Part shown: piece after piece, positions 26,340-36,367 of the stretch
How positions within the stretch are numbered: position 1 is the first letter of the stretch
Layout: each line of letters starts with the position of its first letter
Source: Gracilibacteraceae bacterium
Lineage (GTDB): Bacteria > Bacillota > Desulfitobacteriia > Desulfitobacteriales > Syntrophobotulaceae
DNA: 64,000 nt
Direction: 5' to 3'
NCBI GenBank assembly: GCA_031266805.1
Contig: JAISAH010000111.1
Location: 1-64,000, forward strand
Translations under genes and position numbers: made by a program
Notes under the pieces: generated by a model
Told to the model about the DNA's origin: nothing
Databases searched by the model: none
The model's input: the letters and a program-made list of their open reading frames with translations, nothing else

Positions 26340-26962
26340 CGTCTCCGCCGGCCGGGCAGCCCAAGACGGCGGTGACCCGGCGGTTCCGCCAGCACGATCC
26401 CCCAGACTACGCCGCGCATGACTTCAGGCGGGCTGATTTCCAGTCTGACAGAGGACGGGGGCGGGGATTCCTCTTTCGCGGTTTCCGCCAGCCAATTGCT
26501 GCGGTAATGTTCGCTGTGCCCCTCGTCGCCCCAGACGCCTTCCTGCCCCCGCACGCTCTCGTTGACCCGGTCGGGGAGGGCGTCGCCCAGCGGATTGCGG
26601 ATCTGCTGGGTATAGTGATGCTGGTGCGGCGGCGGGTAAGCGGCTTCCCGGCCGTCGGGCTCCGCCGCCTCGGGCAGCCAAAGGCCGTCCTCCCGCGGCG
26701 GCGCCGGGGGGTGATTTTGAGGTTGAGGGTGAGTTCGGGTATAGGTTCGGGGAGGAGCGGGACGCGGCGACGCGCGCCCGGCCGGAGTTTGCGCGGCCCG
26801 GCCCGGGGTCCCCACATACTCCCGCAGCCGCTGCTCCGCTTCCGCCGCTTTTTCCGGGTCCGCCATATTTTGCGCGATTTGTTTGCGGGCTTTGCGGTTA
26901 GCCGAAATAAAGAAGACGGCGAGGACCGCTATCATGATCACTTGAACAATTAATTTGTCCAT
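26336..26962 (-). CDS. Membrane-anchored protein of unknown function next to floA
   Basis: N-terminal TM helix IVQVIMIAVLAVFFISANRKARKQIAQ, Pro-rich linker, C-terminal SPPEVMRGVVWGIVLAEPPG; overlaps hisZ start. Confidence 0.65.
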   Translation of the reverse strand: MDKLIVQVIMIAVLAVFFISANRKARKQIAQNMADPEKAAEAEQRLREYVGTPGRAAQTPAGRASPRPAPPRTYTRTHPQPQNHPPAPPREDGLWLPEAAEPDGREAAYPPPHQHHYTQQIRNPLGDALPDRVNESVRGQEGVWGDEGHSEHYRSNWLAETAKEESPPPSSVRLEISPPEVMRGVVWGIVLAEPPGHRRLGLPGRRRR

Positions 26963-26990
26963 GCTTTAGCCTCCGTCCGGCAGCGCCCGG

Positions 26991-28004
26991 TTATTTTTTC
27001 GGCTCGCTATCAGGAATGTGGGCTTTGGGCGGCTGCGTAGACGTGCTGATCGTGTCCCGCATTTTTGTGTCGGCGACGATGTTCTGTAAATTATAATAAT
27101 CCATGACGCCCATATTGCCTTCCCTTAAAGCGGCGGCCATCGCCTTCGGCACTTCGGCTTCCGCCTCCACTACCTTGGCTTTCATCTCCTCCACAGCCGC
27201 CTTCATCTCCTGCTCGCGCGCCACAGCCATCGCCCGTCTTTCCTCCGCCTTGGCCTGCGCGATCCGTTTATCCGCCTCGGCCTGATCGGTTTGCAGCGTC
27301 GCGCCGATGTTTTTGCCGACGTCGACGTCGGCGATGTCGATGGACAGTATCTCGAAAGCCGTGCCGGAATCCAGTCCTTTGTTCAGGACCGCCTTGGAGA
27401 TCACATCCGGGTTTTCCAGCACGTCCTTATGCGATTCGGAGCCGCCGATACTGGTGACGATACCCTCGCCGACGCGGGCTAGGATCGTTTCTTCCCCGGC
27501 GCCGCCGACCAGCCGGTCGATATTGGCCCGCACCGTGACGCGCGCCTTGACCCTGAGTTCAATACCGTTGGCCGCCACGGCGGAAACAGTAGGCGTCTCA
27601 ATGACCTTGGGATTGACGGACATCTGCACGGCCTGCAGCACGTCGCGCCCGGCCAGATCGATAGCCGCCGCCCGCTCAAACGGCAACGGGATCGCCGCTC
27701 GCTCCGCGGCGATAAGGGCGTTGACCACGCGGTCCACATTGCCGCCGGCCAGATAATGAGCTTCCAATTGGGAGGAATTGAGACCCAGCCCGGCTTTATG
27801 CGCTTTGATCAGCGGGTTGACGATACGGCTCGGCACGACGCGCCGCAGACGCATCCCGACAAGGTTGAAAATCCCCACGTTCACCCCGGCGGCCATGGCC
27901 GAGATCCAGAGCCCCACCGGGATGAAGCTGAACAGGACCATTAAAAAAATAAGGACGACGATGCCAATGATCACAACAGAAACCACCGGAGCGGTAAGCG
28001 GCAT
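26991..28004 (-). CDS. floA: Flotillin-like protein FloA (SPFH)
   Basis: [116 protein letters not shown]. Confidence 0.93.
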   Translation of the reverse strand: MPLTAPVVSVVIIGIVVLIFLMVLFSFIPVGLWISAMAAGVNVGIFNLVGMRLRRVVPSRIVNPLIKAHKAGLGLNSSQLEAHYLAGGNVDRVVNALIAAERAAIPLPFERAAAIDLAGRDVLQAVQMSVNPKVIETPTVSAVAANGIELRVKARVTVRANIDRLVGGAGEETILARVGEGIVTSIGGSESHKDVLENPDVISKAVLNKGLDSGTAFEILSIDIADVDVGKNIGATLQTDQAEADKRIAQAKAEERRAMAVAREQEMKAAVEEMKAKVVEAEAEVPKAMAAALREGNMGVMDYYNLQNIVADTKMRDTISTSTQPPKAHIPDSEPKK

Positions 28005-28037
28005 ATTATTGACCTCCTTTAATTTTGAGCGTACAGC

Positions 28038-28535
28038 TCAGTCGTTGTTGGCGCGCACGATAATGCGCGTCCCTTCCACAGCGATCACTTTAACCGGCGC
28101 GCCCTGCGGGATATAGTCTCCCTGTGAGACGACGTCCACACGCTCTCCCTCGATCTCGGCTGTTCCGGACGGGCGGAGCAAAGTCAGCGCCGTGCCCGTG
28201 CGGTGCAAATAGCGGGCATAGTCCTGCTTGGGGGCCACATACCCGTCCCGGTTATCCTGTTTGGCCCCAAGGGAGATCCGGTTCCATAACCGTTCCAAAT
28301 TGCCTGTTTTCCACGCCAGAAGCAACACGATCACGATGAACAGCAGCAGGATACACATATACAGGATGCCCTGCGCGACGGTATCGGCCATGAAAAACAA
28401 GCCGGCCATCATCATGACGACGCCGATCAGACCGGCGATACCGCCCGGCAGGATGAATATCTCCAGAGCCACAAGAATCAGGCCCAGCACGATCAACGCC
28501 GGCGTCGTCGCCTCAATAAACATATTCTTTCTCAC
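28038..28535 (-). CDS. NfeD family membrane protein
   Basis: Four TM helices then OB-fold: GTALTLLRPSGTAEIEGERVDVVSQGDYIPQGAPVKVIAVEGTRIIVR; adjacent to floA. Confidence 0.88.
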   Translation of the reverse strand: MRKNMFIEATTPALIVLGLILVALEIFILPGGIAGLIGVVMMMAGLFFMADTVAQGILYMCILLLFIVIVLLLAWKTGNLERLWNRISLGAKQDNRDGYVAPKQDYARYLHRTGTALTLLRPSGTAEIEGERVDVVSQGDYIPQGAPVKVIAVEGTRIIVRANND

Positions 28536-28622
28536 CTCCCCTTGCTAATATTACCACAGTAAAAGGCAAAATAAAAGAGCGTTTCGCAATATTCAAGGCA
28601 AGGGCTCGTTGAACGTTGAATC

Positions 28623-29774
28623 CTAGACCCGCCGCATTATGACCTTAAAATTGTTGCCCTCGCGGTCGTCAATAAATTCAATATTAGGATACGCTTCTAT
28701 CGCCCTGAGGATGCCGGAACCGTAGCCTCGGTAGGGGATGATGTGATAAGCAAACGAAGCAAGCGCCGGATTTCTTGTACAGGAATTCCCCAACTTGATA
28801 TTTTCGACCTGTAAATTGTTTGGGAGACGACCCGGGCTGATGATCTCTACTCTGTCACGGAAAACAAATACGCGTACAGGCGCGGAAATAAAATAGTCTC
28901 TATGCACCAAGGCATTGGAAATTATTTCCTCTATCGCGCCGCGGGGTATTTCGGGTATTCCTGCGCTGTTAAATCCTTGATCGCCTTGAACATGGCGGAG
29001 GTTGGCGATGATGAAATCGACGGTCCTCGCGAATATTTCTTCAAGTTTTCCGCTAAATTCTCTTTCATCCGCATAGGTGTTTGTGCTGATTTTCGTATCA
29101 TTGAACGCTCCCGCTTTGACAATAAAAGCGGGCAGGAACGAACCTGTATTCTTGCCAAAAACAATCGCGCACGTCAAGTTCAGGCAGCCGCCGTTCAGCA
29201 AATTCAAGTTGCGCAACAACTGCGGCAGAGGAAGGTTCTGGCTTTCCAGTGTTTTCCCGTAGCGGCGGCGGAAAAACGACTGAAAATAATCTAAATCCAG
29301 ATCTGCGGCCGTCATGCTGGAAACACGCGCCTCATCAGCGTGAATGAAATCGGATTCCTGAAACATGCGCTGCAATTCTTCTCTGGAAGTCGCCTTGCGT
29401 TTGTCGGCGCCGCTTTTGACCCAGAATACGCCGTCTTTATCCTGATACGGACGGTTGGATCCGGCGGAGACCGTCACAATCAGCACAACGCCATTCCCGG
29501 TGACGATGTTTTCGGTGATTGGATTGATCGCCGGGCGCACATTTTGACTGGCGACGTTTGAAATCATCGTGTTCAGCCGCCGCACTCCGGCGTCGTCCAG
29601 ACCGGAAATCAAGCCGGTCTTGTCGTCGACGCCGATGAATATGCGACCGCCGCCGCCGTTAGCAAAAGCGACCATCTCCGCGGCGAGCTGATCTGAATTG
29701 TAAAAATCCGATTTAAACTGGTGCTTGCTGTCCTCTCCGGCGGCGAGAATTTGAGCCAGTTCTAAGAGTTCCAT
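28623..29774 (-). CDS. AlbA_2 (Schlafen-type) domain protein with C-terminal ATPase-like (COG2865-type) region
   Basis: EDSKHQFKSDFYNSDQLAAEMVAFANGGGGRIFIGVDDKTGLISGLDDAGV (AlbA_2); GAIEEIISNALVHRDYFISAPVRVFVFRDRVEIISPGRLP (HATPase_c_4-like). Confidence 0.85.
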   Translation of the reverse strand: MELLELAQILAAGEDSKHQFKSDFYNSDQLAAEMVAFANGGGGRIFIGVDDKTGLISGLDDAGVRRLNTMISNVASQNVRPAINPITENIVTGNGVVLIVTVSAGSNRPYQDKDGVFWVKSGADKRKATSREELQRMFQESDFIHADEARVSSMTAADLDLDYFQSFFRRRYGKTLESQNLPLPQLLRNLNLLNGGCLNLTCAIVFGKNTGSFLPAFIVKAGAFNDTKISTNTYADEREFSGKLEEIFARTVDFIIANLRHVQGDQGFNSAGIPEIPRGAIEEIISNALVHRDYFISAPVRVFVFRDRVEIISPGRLPNNLQVENIKLGNSCTRNPALASFAYHIIPYRGYGSGILRAIEAYPNIEFIDDREGNNFKVIMRRV

Positions 29775-32368
29775 GACTGATAGATCTCCTTGCGCTTATT
29801 GAATGCCTCTCTGCCGCCTTCCATGACGTTCACGACGGTCTGTTGCTGCTGCGGATCGTCTAAGCCGCCGGACTGAATAGTAACGGCGTTTTCCGCGAAT
29901 GAGCAGGCAATGATTTGTTCGGCGTCGCCCAGAACAGGGATGTTGGGATTATGGGTCGCCAAAATAAATTGGGTTTTAGGTTTCAGCGCGCGGATCAGTT
30001 TGATCACGTCCTCGTAGATGGTTTGATTGTCCAAATCGTCTTCGGGCTGGTCGATGAGGATAAGGTCGTTGTCGTTCTGACTGAGGATAAACAGGATCAG
30101 GGCGGAGGCGCGTTGTCCCAGGGAATGCCGCTGGAGTTCCTTGCCATGGTATTGGATAACGAAACGGTTGGGGACTTGAAAAATCAAAAATTCCGCCAGA
30201 TCGCGGTTGAAGCAATTCGTGAAAAGTTCGGGGTTGCTGCCGAGGAGGCCCTTTTTTCTGGCTTCCGCGTAATTTTGGAAGAGTTCGGCGAAGTCGGCGT
30301 AATAGTCAACGATTCCCTTCAACGTGGATTCACGAATACCGGATCCCCGGAACATGTTCTTCGCAAAGTCAAGAAACGCCGCTTTGTCGCCCTTGTATTC
30401 GCAAGAAAGCTTCAGCGCGCCGCTCCGCGCTCCAATAGCGTCAAATTCGCGCTGGATCAAAGCAAACTCCTCATGGCGCAGATTTCCAAGTTCGGCAAGC
30501 CGCGAAAGAAGGAGTTGACTCGCGTTGGCGTTTCGTTCTCTTGATCGGAAAAGTAAAGACAGCTCTTGCTCCACTTGGGCCTGCCGTTGTTTCAGTTGCA
30601 GAAAATCATCCGAACTCACGCGCAAATTCTCGGCCGCCAGCTCTCGCGCCAGATTGCGCTCAATTTCCGCAAACTCTTCGGCAAGAGCAAGTTTATTTTG
30701 AAAGAGTTCCTGCAGCAATGTCTCCATCGCGGCGATTGCTCTGTTGATATGGGGTAATTGCTCACCGGCTTTCTCAAACCCGGATTTCACTTTCTCGTAT
30801 TCGGCCATGAATTTGTTCAGAAACTCCGCGTTATGCTTGGATACATATCCGCCGAGATCAGGCAAAGCGGAATTCGCCAGAAAAGCCGCCAATCCCTGCA
30901 CCACGTTTCTCACACCGGCGACAGCGTCTCGCGTAAACCGAATATCGGCGTCATAATCCAGGCGCTTCTGCAGCCTTGCCTCAATGCCGTGCTGCGCGTA
31001 AACCGTCAAACGATGCAAGACGTCCTGTTTCTCTTTGCCAAGTTCCTCGATCCGCGCGACTGCGGCGCCGGCGTCACGCAATTGAGCGACGCTCTGGCGG
31101 ACGCTTTCCTGCTGCGCCGCTATGCGGCGGCGAACATCCGCCAACTTTGCCGCGACCAATTTCTCGACCAGACCCCGCTCGAATCCTTCGCCGGAGTTTG
31201 ACAAATCTTTCTGCCCAAAATATAAGGGTTTATTGATGACCGTCCCAACGACCGAAATGCCCGGAACGATTTTATCATCAATATATACAACAGGGGATTC
31301 GTTCAGAATGCGTTCAACGCGATACGGCTGCCCGAAACGGTTGACCGCTTGCAGCACGACCTTCCCGCCGCTGTTGAGCGCGTATCTGACAAGTTCGCTT
31401 TTGTATTTTTGCTCGCCGGCGTTCTCGCCAACAGGGATATTCAGCGCGTAGCGAAGCATTTCGATAACGGCGGATTTCCCGCTTCCGCGAATGCCGATCA
31501 GCGTATTGAGTTCCGGCGAAAACGAGATACTCTTCCCGTCCAGAATACCGCCGACGAATTGGGCGCCGCGGACATGAGAATGGGAAGTTTTAGGCGGTTC
31601 CGCGTTTACTCTGTTTTCATGATCAAGCAGCGCAAACTTGACGGCTTCAAAGGTAGGCGCGCCGAGCTTGATAAAGCAAGTCTTACCCCGGCCTATCTCC
31701 TCTATCGATTTAGGGTCGCTGCCTTCAACTTCGGCGGGATACCAGCCCCCAAGCCATTGTTTGACTTTCCCTCTGTCGTCGCGGGTGCGAACTTTTTGAA
31801 ATCCAAGCGCGCGGCGTTTGAAAAACTCATTTTGCCCAATCTCCTGCAAGCGCCCGCCATTCAATTCCTTCCATAGCCCGCCGGACTGTTCTACATGGGC
31901 AAACAAGATAAAGAAGTCCTTTTGGTATCCTTCGAGTTTTTTGATAGTATCAATCAAACCAAGGGAATTCCTGCCATTTTCGCTTTCATATTGCGCCGGT
32001 GTCCGGCCCTCAAACGCTACATTCAGAAATTGATTAATATAATCATGAGAGTATTGCAGCCATTCATCTGAAAAGACGACAAGCGTATGAACGCCGCCGG
32101 CGCCGTCATTTACCGAAAGCTCCACGCCGGGAAGCAGAAAAATCCCCTGATTCTTCGCGGCTGTTCGCAAGGCTTTGAACTCGCCAAAGTCGAATTTATT
32201 ATGGTTGGTAATAATTCCGACAGCGATACCGGCGACCTTTAAGGCATCAACGTAAGAAGACAGATAATAGTCATCGTCTCCGGAATATTCAAAACATTTG
32301 TCAACCCTGGTGTGCAGGTGGAAGTCTGCCCTAAGCCAAGTTGCTCCATGAATAAACAAATTTTCCAT
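29762..32368 (-). CDS. PHP-domain phosphoesterase fused to SMC/ABC-type ATPase with coiled coil (TrlF-like AAA ATPase)
   Basis: PHP motifs DFHLHT, ITNHNKFD, LLPGVELSV, LFAHVEQSGG; Walker A LIGIRGSGKSAVIEML; long coiled coil; signature-like SLGQRASALILFILSQ; Walker B DLILIDQPEDDLDNQ; H-loop FILATHNPNIPVLGDAE. Confidence 0.85.
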   Translation of the reverse strand: MENLFIHGATWLRADFHLHTRVDKCFEYSGDDDYYLSSYVDALKVAGIAVGIITNHNKFDFGEFKALRTAAKNQGIFLLPGVELSVNDGAGGVHTLVVFSDEWLQYSHDYINQFLNVAFEGRTPAQYESENGRNSLGLIDTIKKLEGYQKDFFILFAHVEQSGGLWKELNGGRLQEIGQNEFFKRRALGFQKVRTRDDRGKVKQWLGGWYPAEVEGSDPKSIEEIGRGKTCFIKLGAPTFEAVKFALLDHENRVNAEPPKTSHSHVRGAQFVGGILDGKSISFSPELNTLIGIRGSGKSAVIEMLRYALNIPVGENAGEQKYKSELVRYALNSGGKVVLQAVNRFGQPYRVERILNESPVVYIDDKIVPGISVVGTVINKPLYFGQKDLSNSGEGFERGLVEKLVAAKLADVRRRIAAQQESVRQSVAQLRDAGAAVARIEELGKEKQDVLHRLTVYAQHGIEARLQKRLDYDADIRFTRDAVAGVRNVVQGLAAFLANSALPDLGGYVSKHNAEFLNKFMAEYEKVKSGFEKAGEQLPHINRAIAAMETLLQELFQNKLALAEEFAEIERNLARELAAENLRVSSDDFLQLKQRQAQVEQELSLLFRSRERNANASQLLLSRLAELGNLRHEEFALIQREFDAIGARSGALKLSCEYKGDKAAFLDFAKNMFRGSGIRESTLKGIVDYYADFAELFQNYAEARKKGLLGSNPELFTNCFNRDLAEFLIFQVPNRFVIQYHGKELQRHSLGQRASALILFILSQNDNDLILIDQPEDDLDNQTIYEDVIKLIRALKPKTQFILATHNPNIPVLGDAEQIIACSFAENAVTIQSGGLDDPQQQQTVVNVMEGGREAFNKRKEIYQSWNS

Positions 32369-32448
32369 TTTATGCCTTCATTCTGTACCGCTGTTCAGAC
32401 GTCCCTAAAATCACCGGCATGCTTCGTCACTTCGTTCCTCATCAATTT

Positions 32449-32481
32449 AGTATATCATATTTGACTGTAATATGATATACT
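32449..32481. promoter_or_regulatory. Perfect 12-bp inverted repeat between the PHP-ATPase module and the aldo/keto reductase gene
   Basis: AGTATATCATAT-TTGACTGTA-ATATGATATACT in the divergent intergenic region. Confidence 0.6.
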
Positions 32482-32559
32482 CCAAGAAAATCCACTCTAT
32501 TTTCAAGCAGTCAGTGTTTCACGCTATCGATGTGTGAACAGTCAGTGAAAGGTTGGCGG

Positions 32560-33720
32560 ATGATGCAATACCGTGCTTATGGAAAACTCGGTTATGAGGT
32601 GTCGGCCCTGGGACTGGGCTGTATGCGGCTGCCGCGGCTCTACGACGGGAGCGCTCAGGCTCGGGTGGACAGGGAAAAAGCTTATGAACTAATCCGCTGC
32701 GCGGCGGATCACGGCGTCAATTATTTTGACACGGCCTTCAGCTACCATAACGGAGACAGCGAGAGCGTTCTGGGCGAAGCGCTGGCGGCGGACGGACGGC
32801 GCGCGCGGGTCAAAATAGCGACGAAACAGCCTCTCCGGGCCATGCATACTCAATCTGACATCCGGCGCAACCTGGAGGCGACTTTGCGCAAACTGCGCAC
32901 CGATTATCTGGACGTTTACCTGATCCATTTCATCTCGGCCGGGAATTGGGGAGAGATAAAGGAAAGAAAGATCATCGCCGAATTCGAGCGGTTCCGCGCC
33001 GAAGGACTTATTCGCGCTATCGGCTTTTCTTATCACGGGAGCCTGCCCGCTTTTCGCGATATTCTCGCCTATTATCCCTGGGACATGTGTCAGGTGCAGC
33101 AAAACCTGCTGGACGTCGACAAAGAAGTGACGGCGGAAGCCATTCGGCTGGCCGGCGACAAAGGCTGCGCCCTTGTGATCATGGAGCCTCTGCGCGGGGG
33201 AGGGCTGGCGGTCGCGCCGCCGCCCGTGCTGGAAATATATGAGAAGGCGGCGGCGGGGCGCGGCGCGGTCGAGTGGGCATTCCGCCACGTCCTCGACTAT
33301 CCGGCGGTCAGCACGGTTCTGAGCGGCATGACCACGCCGGAGCAGCTGCGGGAAAACATCGCCGTCTTTTCGCGGCCGGATATCGGACCGAATTGCCTCA
33401 GCGCCGCGGAAAAAGACGCCCTGCGCCGCGTGAAAGAGGTATATGAATCGCTGACGGCCGTGCCCTGCACGAACTGTGAATATTGTCTTCCCTGTCCGCA
33501 AAACGTGAATATCCCCGACGTTTTTGACATGTATAACGAAGGGGTGATGTTCGGCGCCTTTGACCAACCCAAACGGAAGTATATGTTTACGGTGGCGGCC
33601 GGGCAGGACGCTTCGCGCTGCGCCGCCTGCGGCGAATGCGCCCCGAAATGTCCGCAGTCGATCCCGATCAGTCAAACTCTGGCCACCGCGCATGAGGCGC
33701 TGCGCGGCTGGATCGAATAG
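32560..33720 (+). CDS. Aldo/keto reductase with C-terminal 4Fe-4S ferredoxin-like domain
   Basis: MQYRAYGKLGYEVSALGLGCMRLPR; NYFDTAFSYHNGDSESVLGEAL; C-terminal CTNCEYCLPCP and CAACGECAPKCPQSIPI; start at 32560 preceded by AAAGG. Confidence 0.9.
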   Translation: MMQYRAYGKLGYEVSALGLGCMRLPRLYDGSAQARVDREKAYELIRCAADHGVNYFDTAFSYHNGDSESVLGEALAADGRRARVKIATKQPLRAMHTQSDIRRNLEATLRKLRTDYLDVYLIHFISAGNWGEIKERKIIAEFERFRAEGLIRAIGFSYHGSLPAFRDILAYYPWDMCQVQQNLLDVDKEVTAEAIRLAGDKGCALVIMEPLRGGGLAVAPPPVLEIYEKAAAGRGAVEWAFRHVLDYPAVSTVLSGMTTPEQLRENIAVFSRPDIGPNCLSAAEKDALRRVKEVYESLTAVPCTNCEYCLPCPQNVNIPDVFDMYNEGVMFGAFDQPKRKYMFTVAAGQDASRCAACGECAPKCPQSIPISQTLATAHEALRGWIE

Positions 33721-33755
33721 GAAACAGCCGAGACAGGCGGAGAGGACAGACATAA

Positions 33756-34934
33756 ATGGATTATTTTTTCAGTGACAAAATTTCCGCGCTACAGCCTTCG
33801 GCTATCCGCGAGATCCTGAAAGCGGCCTCCGATCCGGGCGTCATATCGCTGGCGGCCGGGAATCCGGCCCCGGAAGCTTTTCCCCGGGCGGCCATCGCCG
33901 CCATAACGGCGGAGATTCTGGAACGCGACCCGGTCAGCGCCCTCCAGTACGGGATCAGCGAGGGTCATGAACCCTTGCGTCTCGCCGTGGAAGCGATGTT
34001 AAAACAAAGATACGGCATCGGGCGCGGATTTGATCAGGTGCTCATAACCTCCGGCGCCCAGCAGGGGATCGATCTGGCGACAAAAGTGCTGTGCAACGAG
34101 GGCGATGTGGTATTGTGCGAAAACCCCAGCTTCATCGGCGCTCTGAACACTTTCCGCTCGCATGGCGTCCGGCTGCGCGGCATCGATCTGGAGGACGACG
34201 GCCTGGATCTTGGGCAGCTGGAGGAAGCCCTGCGCACGGAAAAAAACGCGCGTTTTCTCTATCTGATCGCCAATTTTAACAATCCGACCGGCCTGTGCAC
34301 GAGCCTGGAAAAACGCCGGGCGATTTACGCGCTGGCCCGGCGGCGCGATGTACTGATTTTGGAAGACAACCCTTACGGCGATTTGCGTTTTGCCGGAGAA
34401 GACATCCCCAGCCTCAAATCGTTTGATGAAGACGGTTTGGTCATTTACGCCGGCAGTTTTTCCAAGATCATCGCCCCGGGCCTGCGTGTCGGTTTCGTCT
34501 GCCTGCCGGCGGCGATAGCCTCTAAAATGACCGTGGCCAAACAAGGGGCGGACGTTCACACCAGCGCTTTGGCTCAGATGATTTGCGAGCGTTTTCTGGC
34601 CTCCGCCGATCTGGATGAGCATTTTCGCCGCCTGCGGGATATTTACCGCCGGAAAAGCTCCCTGATGCTGGAGGCCATGAGCGCTTCCTTCCCGCCCTCC
34701 GTCACTTGGACCCGGCCGGAAGGCGGCCTTTTCCTCTGGTGCAGCTTGCCGCCGGGCGCGGACATGCCGGAGTTCTGCCGCTTAGCCGCCGCGGCTGGGG
34801 TGGCGGTCGTTCCGGGCGGCGCTTTTTTGACCCGGCCGGAAGATCATTGCCGCTCGTTTCGCCTGAACTTTTCCACGCCGCCGGACGAGAGCATCATACG
34901 GGGTATCGCGCTCTTGGCCGGGCTTTTGCGTTAA
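33756..34934 (+). CDS. PLP-dependent aminotransferase, class I/II (2-aminoadipate/MocR-type)
   Basis: GNPAPEAFPRAAIAAI, YGISEGHEPLRLAV, ITSGAQQGIDLATKVL, NFNNPTGLCTSLEKR, YAGSFSKIIAPGLRVGF. Confidence 0.9.
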   Translation: MDYFFSDKISALQPSAIREILKAASDPGVISLAAGNPAPEAFPRAAIAAITAEILERDPVSALQYGISEGHEPLRLAVEAMLKQRYGIGRGFDQVLITSGAQQGIDLATKVLCNEGDVVLCENPSFIGALNTFRSHGVRLRGIDLEDDGLDLGQLEEALRTEKNARFLYLIANFNNPTGLCTSLEKRRAIYALARRRDVLILEDNPYGDLRFAGEDIPSLKSFDEDGLVIYAGSFSKIIAPGLRVGFVCLPAAIASKMTVAKQGADVHTSALAQMICERFLASADLDEHFRRLRDIYRRKSSLMLEAMSASFPPSVTWTRPEGGLFLWCSLPPGADMPEFCRLAAAAGVAVVPGGAFLTRPEDHCRSFRLNFSTPPDESIIRGIALLAGLLR

Positions 34935-34935
34935 A

Positions 34936-36132
34936 ATGCCGCCCCTGGCTCTGGCCCTAGAAGGGGGCGGCGCGCGCGGCGCTTACCATTTGGGCGCTTA
35001 TAAAGCTCTGCGCGAACTCGGCCTGGAGTTCGAGTGCGTGGCCGGCACTTCCATCGGCGCCATCAACGGAGCGGCCATAGCCCAAGGCGATTGGGAGCCC
35101 CTTTACGATCTGTGGTGGAATATCACCCCGTCCCAAATATTGGATATTGAGGACGACCGTTTCAGCGAACTGAGACAATTGCGTTTTTCGCCGGAGAATA
35201 CCGCTTATTTTGCGCAAAAGGCCTGGGATATCCTGACAAAGGCGGGGATTGACACCGGCGCCTTGCGGAAGATCATCCGCCAGTTCGTCGATGAGGAAAA
35301 ACTGCGGCGCTCGCCGACGGGATTCGGTCTGGTCACTTTTTCCCTTTCGGATATGAAAGCTTTGGAACTGTTTATCGAGGACATCCCCGCCGGTCAGCTG
35401 GTGGATTATCTGCTGGCCAGCGCGCGTCTGCCCGGTTTTCGTCAGGAAAAACTGGACGGCAAATATTTTGTAGACGGCGGTTTTTATGACAATCTGCCGC
35501 TCCGCCTGCTGGAGAGCAAGGGCTACCGCGATATCGTCGCCATCCGCACAAAAGCGGTCGGACGCGTGCGCGGCGCCAGCAGGGGAACCCGGGTGACGAC
35601 GATATTCTCGCCGGAAAACACGGGCATGGTGCTGGATTTTGACCGGGATGCGGCGCGCAACTGTATGCGGCTGGGTTATTTTGACGCCTGGCGGGCTTTT
35701 CGGCCGACAGGCGGCAGCCGCTATTATATAAATTTGCCGCCCGATGCGGACGCCTGGGCGCTGGATTTTTTTCTCCAGCTGCCGGAAGCCGCCGTTATCG
35801 CGACGGGAAAACAGCTGGGCCTTCCCGATATGCCCTGGCGCCGTTTGCTGCTGGAAAAACTGCTGCCTCGCGCCGCCGCCCTGCTGGAGCTGAAAAAAAC
35901 GGCGGATCATTGCGCCCTGCTGTTGGCGATGCTGGAAGTCATGGCCTCCGACCTCGGACTGGAACGCTTCCGTTTCTACACGGCGGAGGAATTCACGGCC
36001 GCGCTGCGGGAAGCCGGGGCGAGGGGATCCGGGCCGCCGCCGGTCGGGCAGGGCGATATCCCGCGCCGGCCGGTGAAGGGCAAAGCGGCGCGAGAACTCA
36101 TTTACACTCTGTTCGGGGATTTTTTCGCCTGA
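34936..36132 (+). CDS. Patatin-like phospholipase
   Basis: LALEGGGARGAYHLGAYKALRELGLEFECVAGTSIGAINGA (GXSXG); YFVDGGFYDNLPLRLL (DGG). Confidence 0.92.
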   Translation: MPPLALALEGGGARGAYHLGAYKALRELGLEFECVAGTSIGAINGAAIAQGDWEPLYDLWWNITPSQILDIEDDRFSELRQLRFSPENTAYFAQKAWDILTKAGIDTGALRKIIRQFVDEEKLRRSPTGFGLVTFSLSDMKALELFIEDIPAGQLVDYLLASARLPGFRQEKLDGKYFVDGGFYDNLPLRLLESKGYRDIVAIRTKAVGRVRGASRGTRVTTIFSPENTGMVLDFDRDAARNCMRLGYFDAWRAFRPTGGSRYYINLPPDADAWALDFFLQLPEAAVIATGKQLGLPDMPWRRLLLEKLLPRAAALLELKKTADHCALLLAMLEVMASDLGLERFRFYTAEEFTAALREAGARGSGPPPVGQGDIPRRPVKGKAARELIYTLFGDFFA

Positions 36133-36367
36133 CTCCCGTCATTTATGGAAAATTTTGTCACGACTTATCGCCTCAATGCTGAAATCCGGCGCGATCATGA
36201 AAGTCGGCGCGGCTTGCGGCACGAAGTATATCAGACGATAGAACTTATCCAAAAGTTTTCCCGGGCTTTTCCCCTTAGGTCCCTTCACTTTTTCCGCAAT
36301 TGGCCCGATATAAAAATTAGGTGATAATATATGAGAATGTCAGGGGAAACCCCCGGGAGGCGATATT

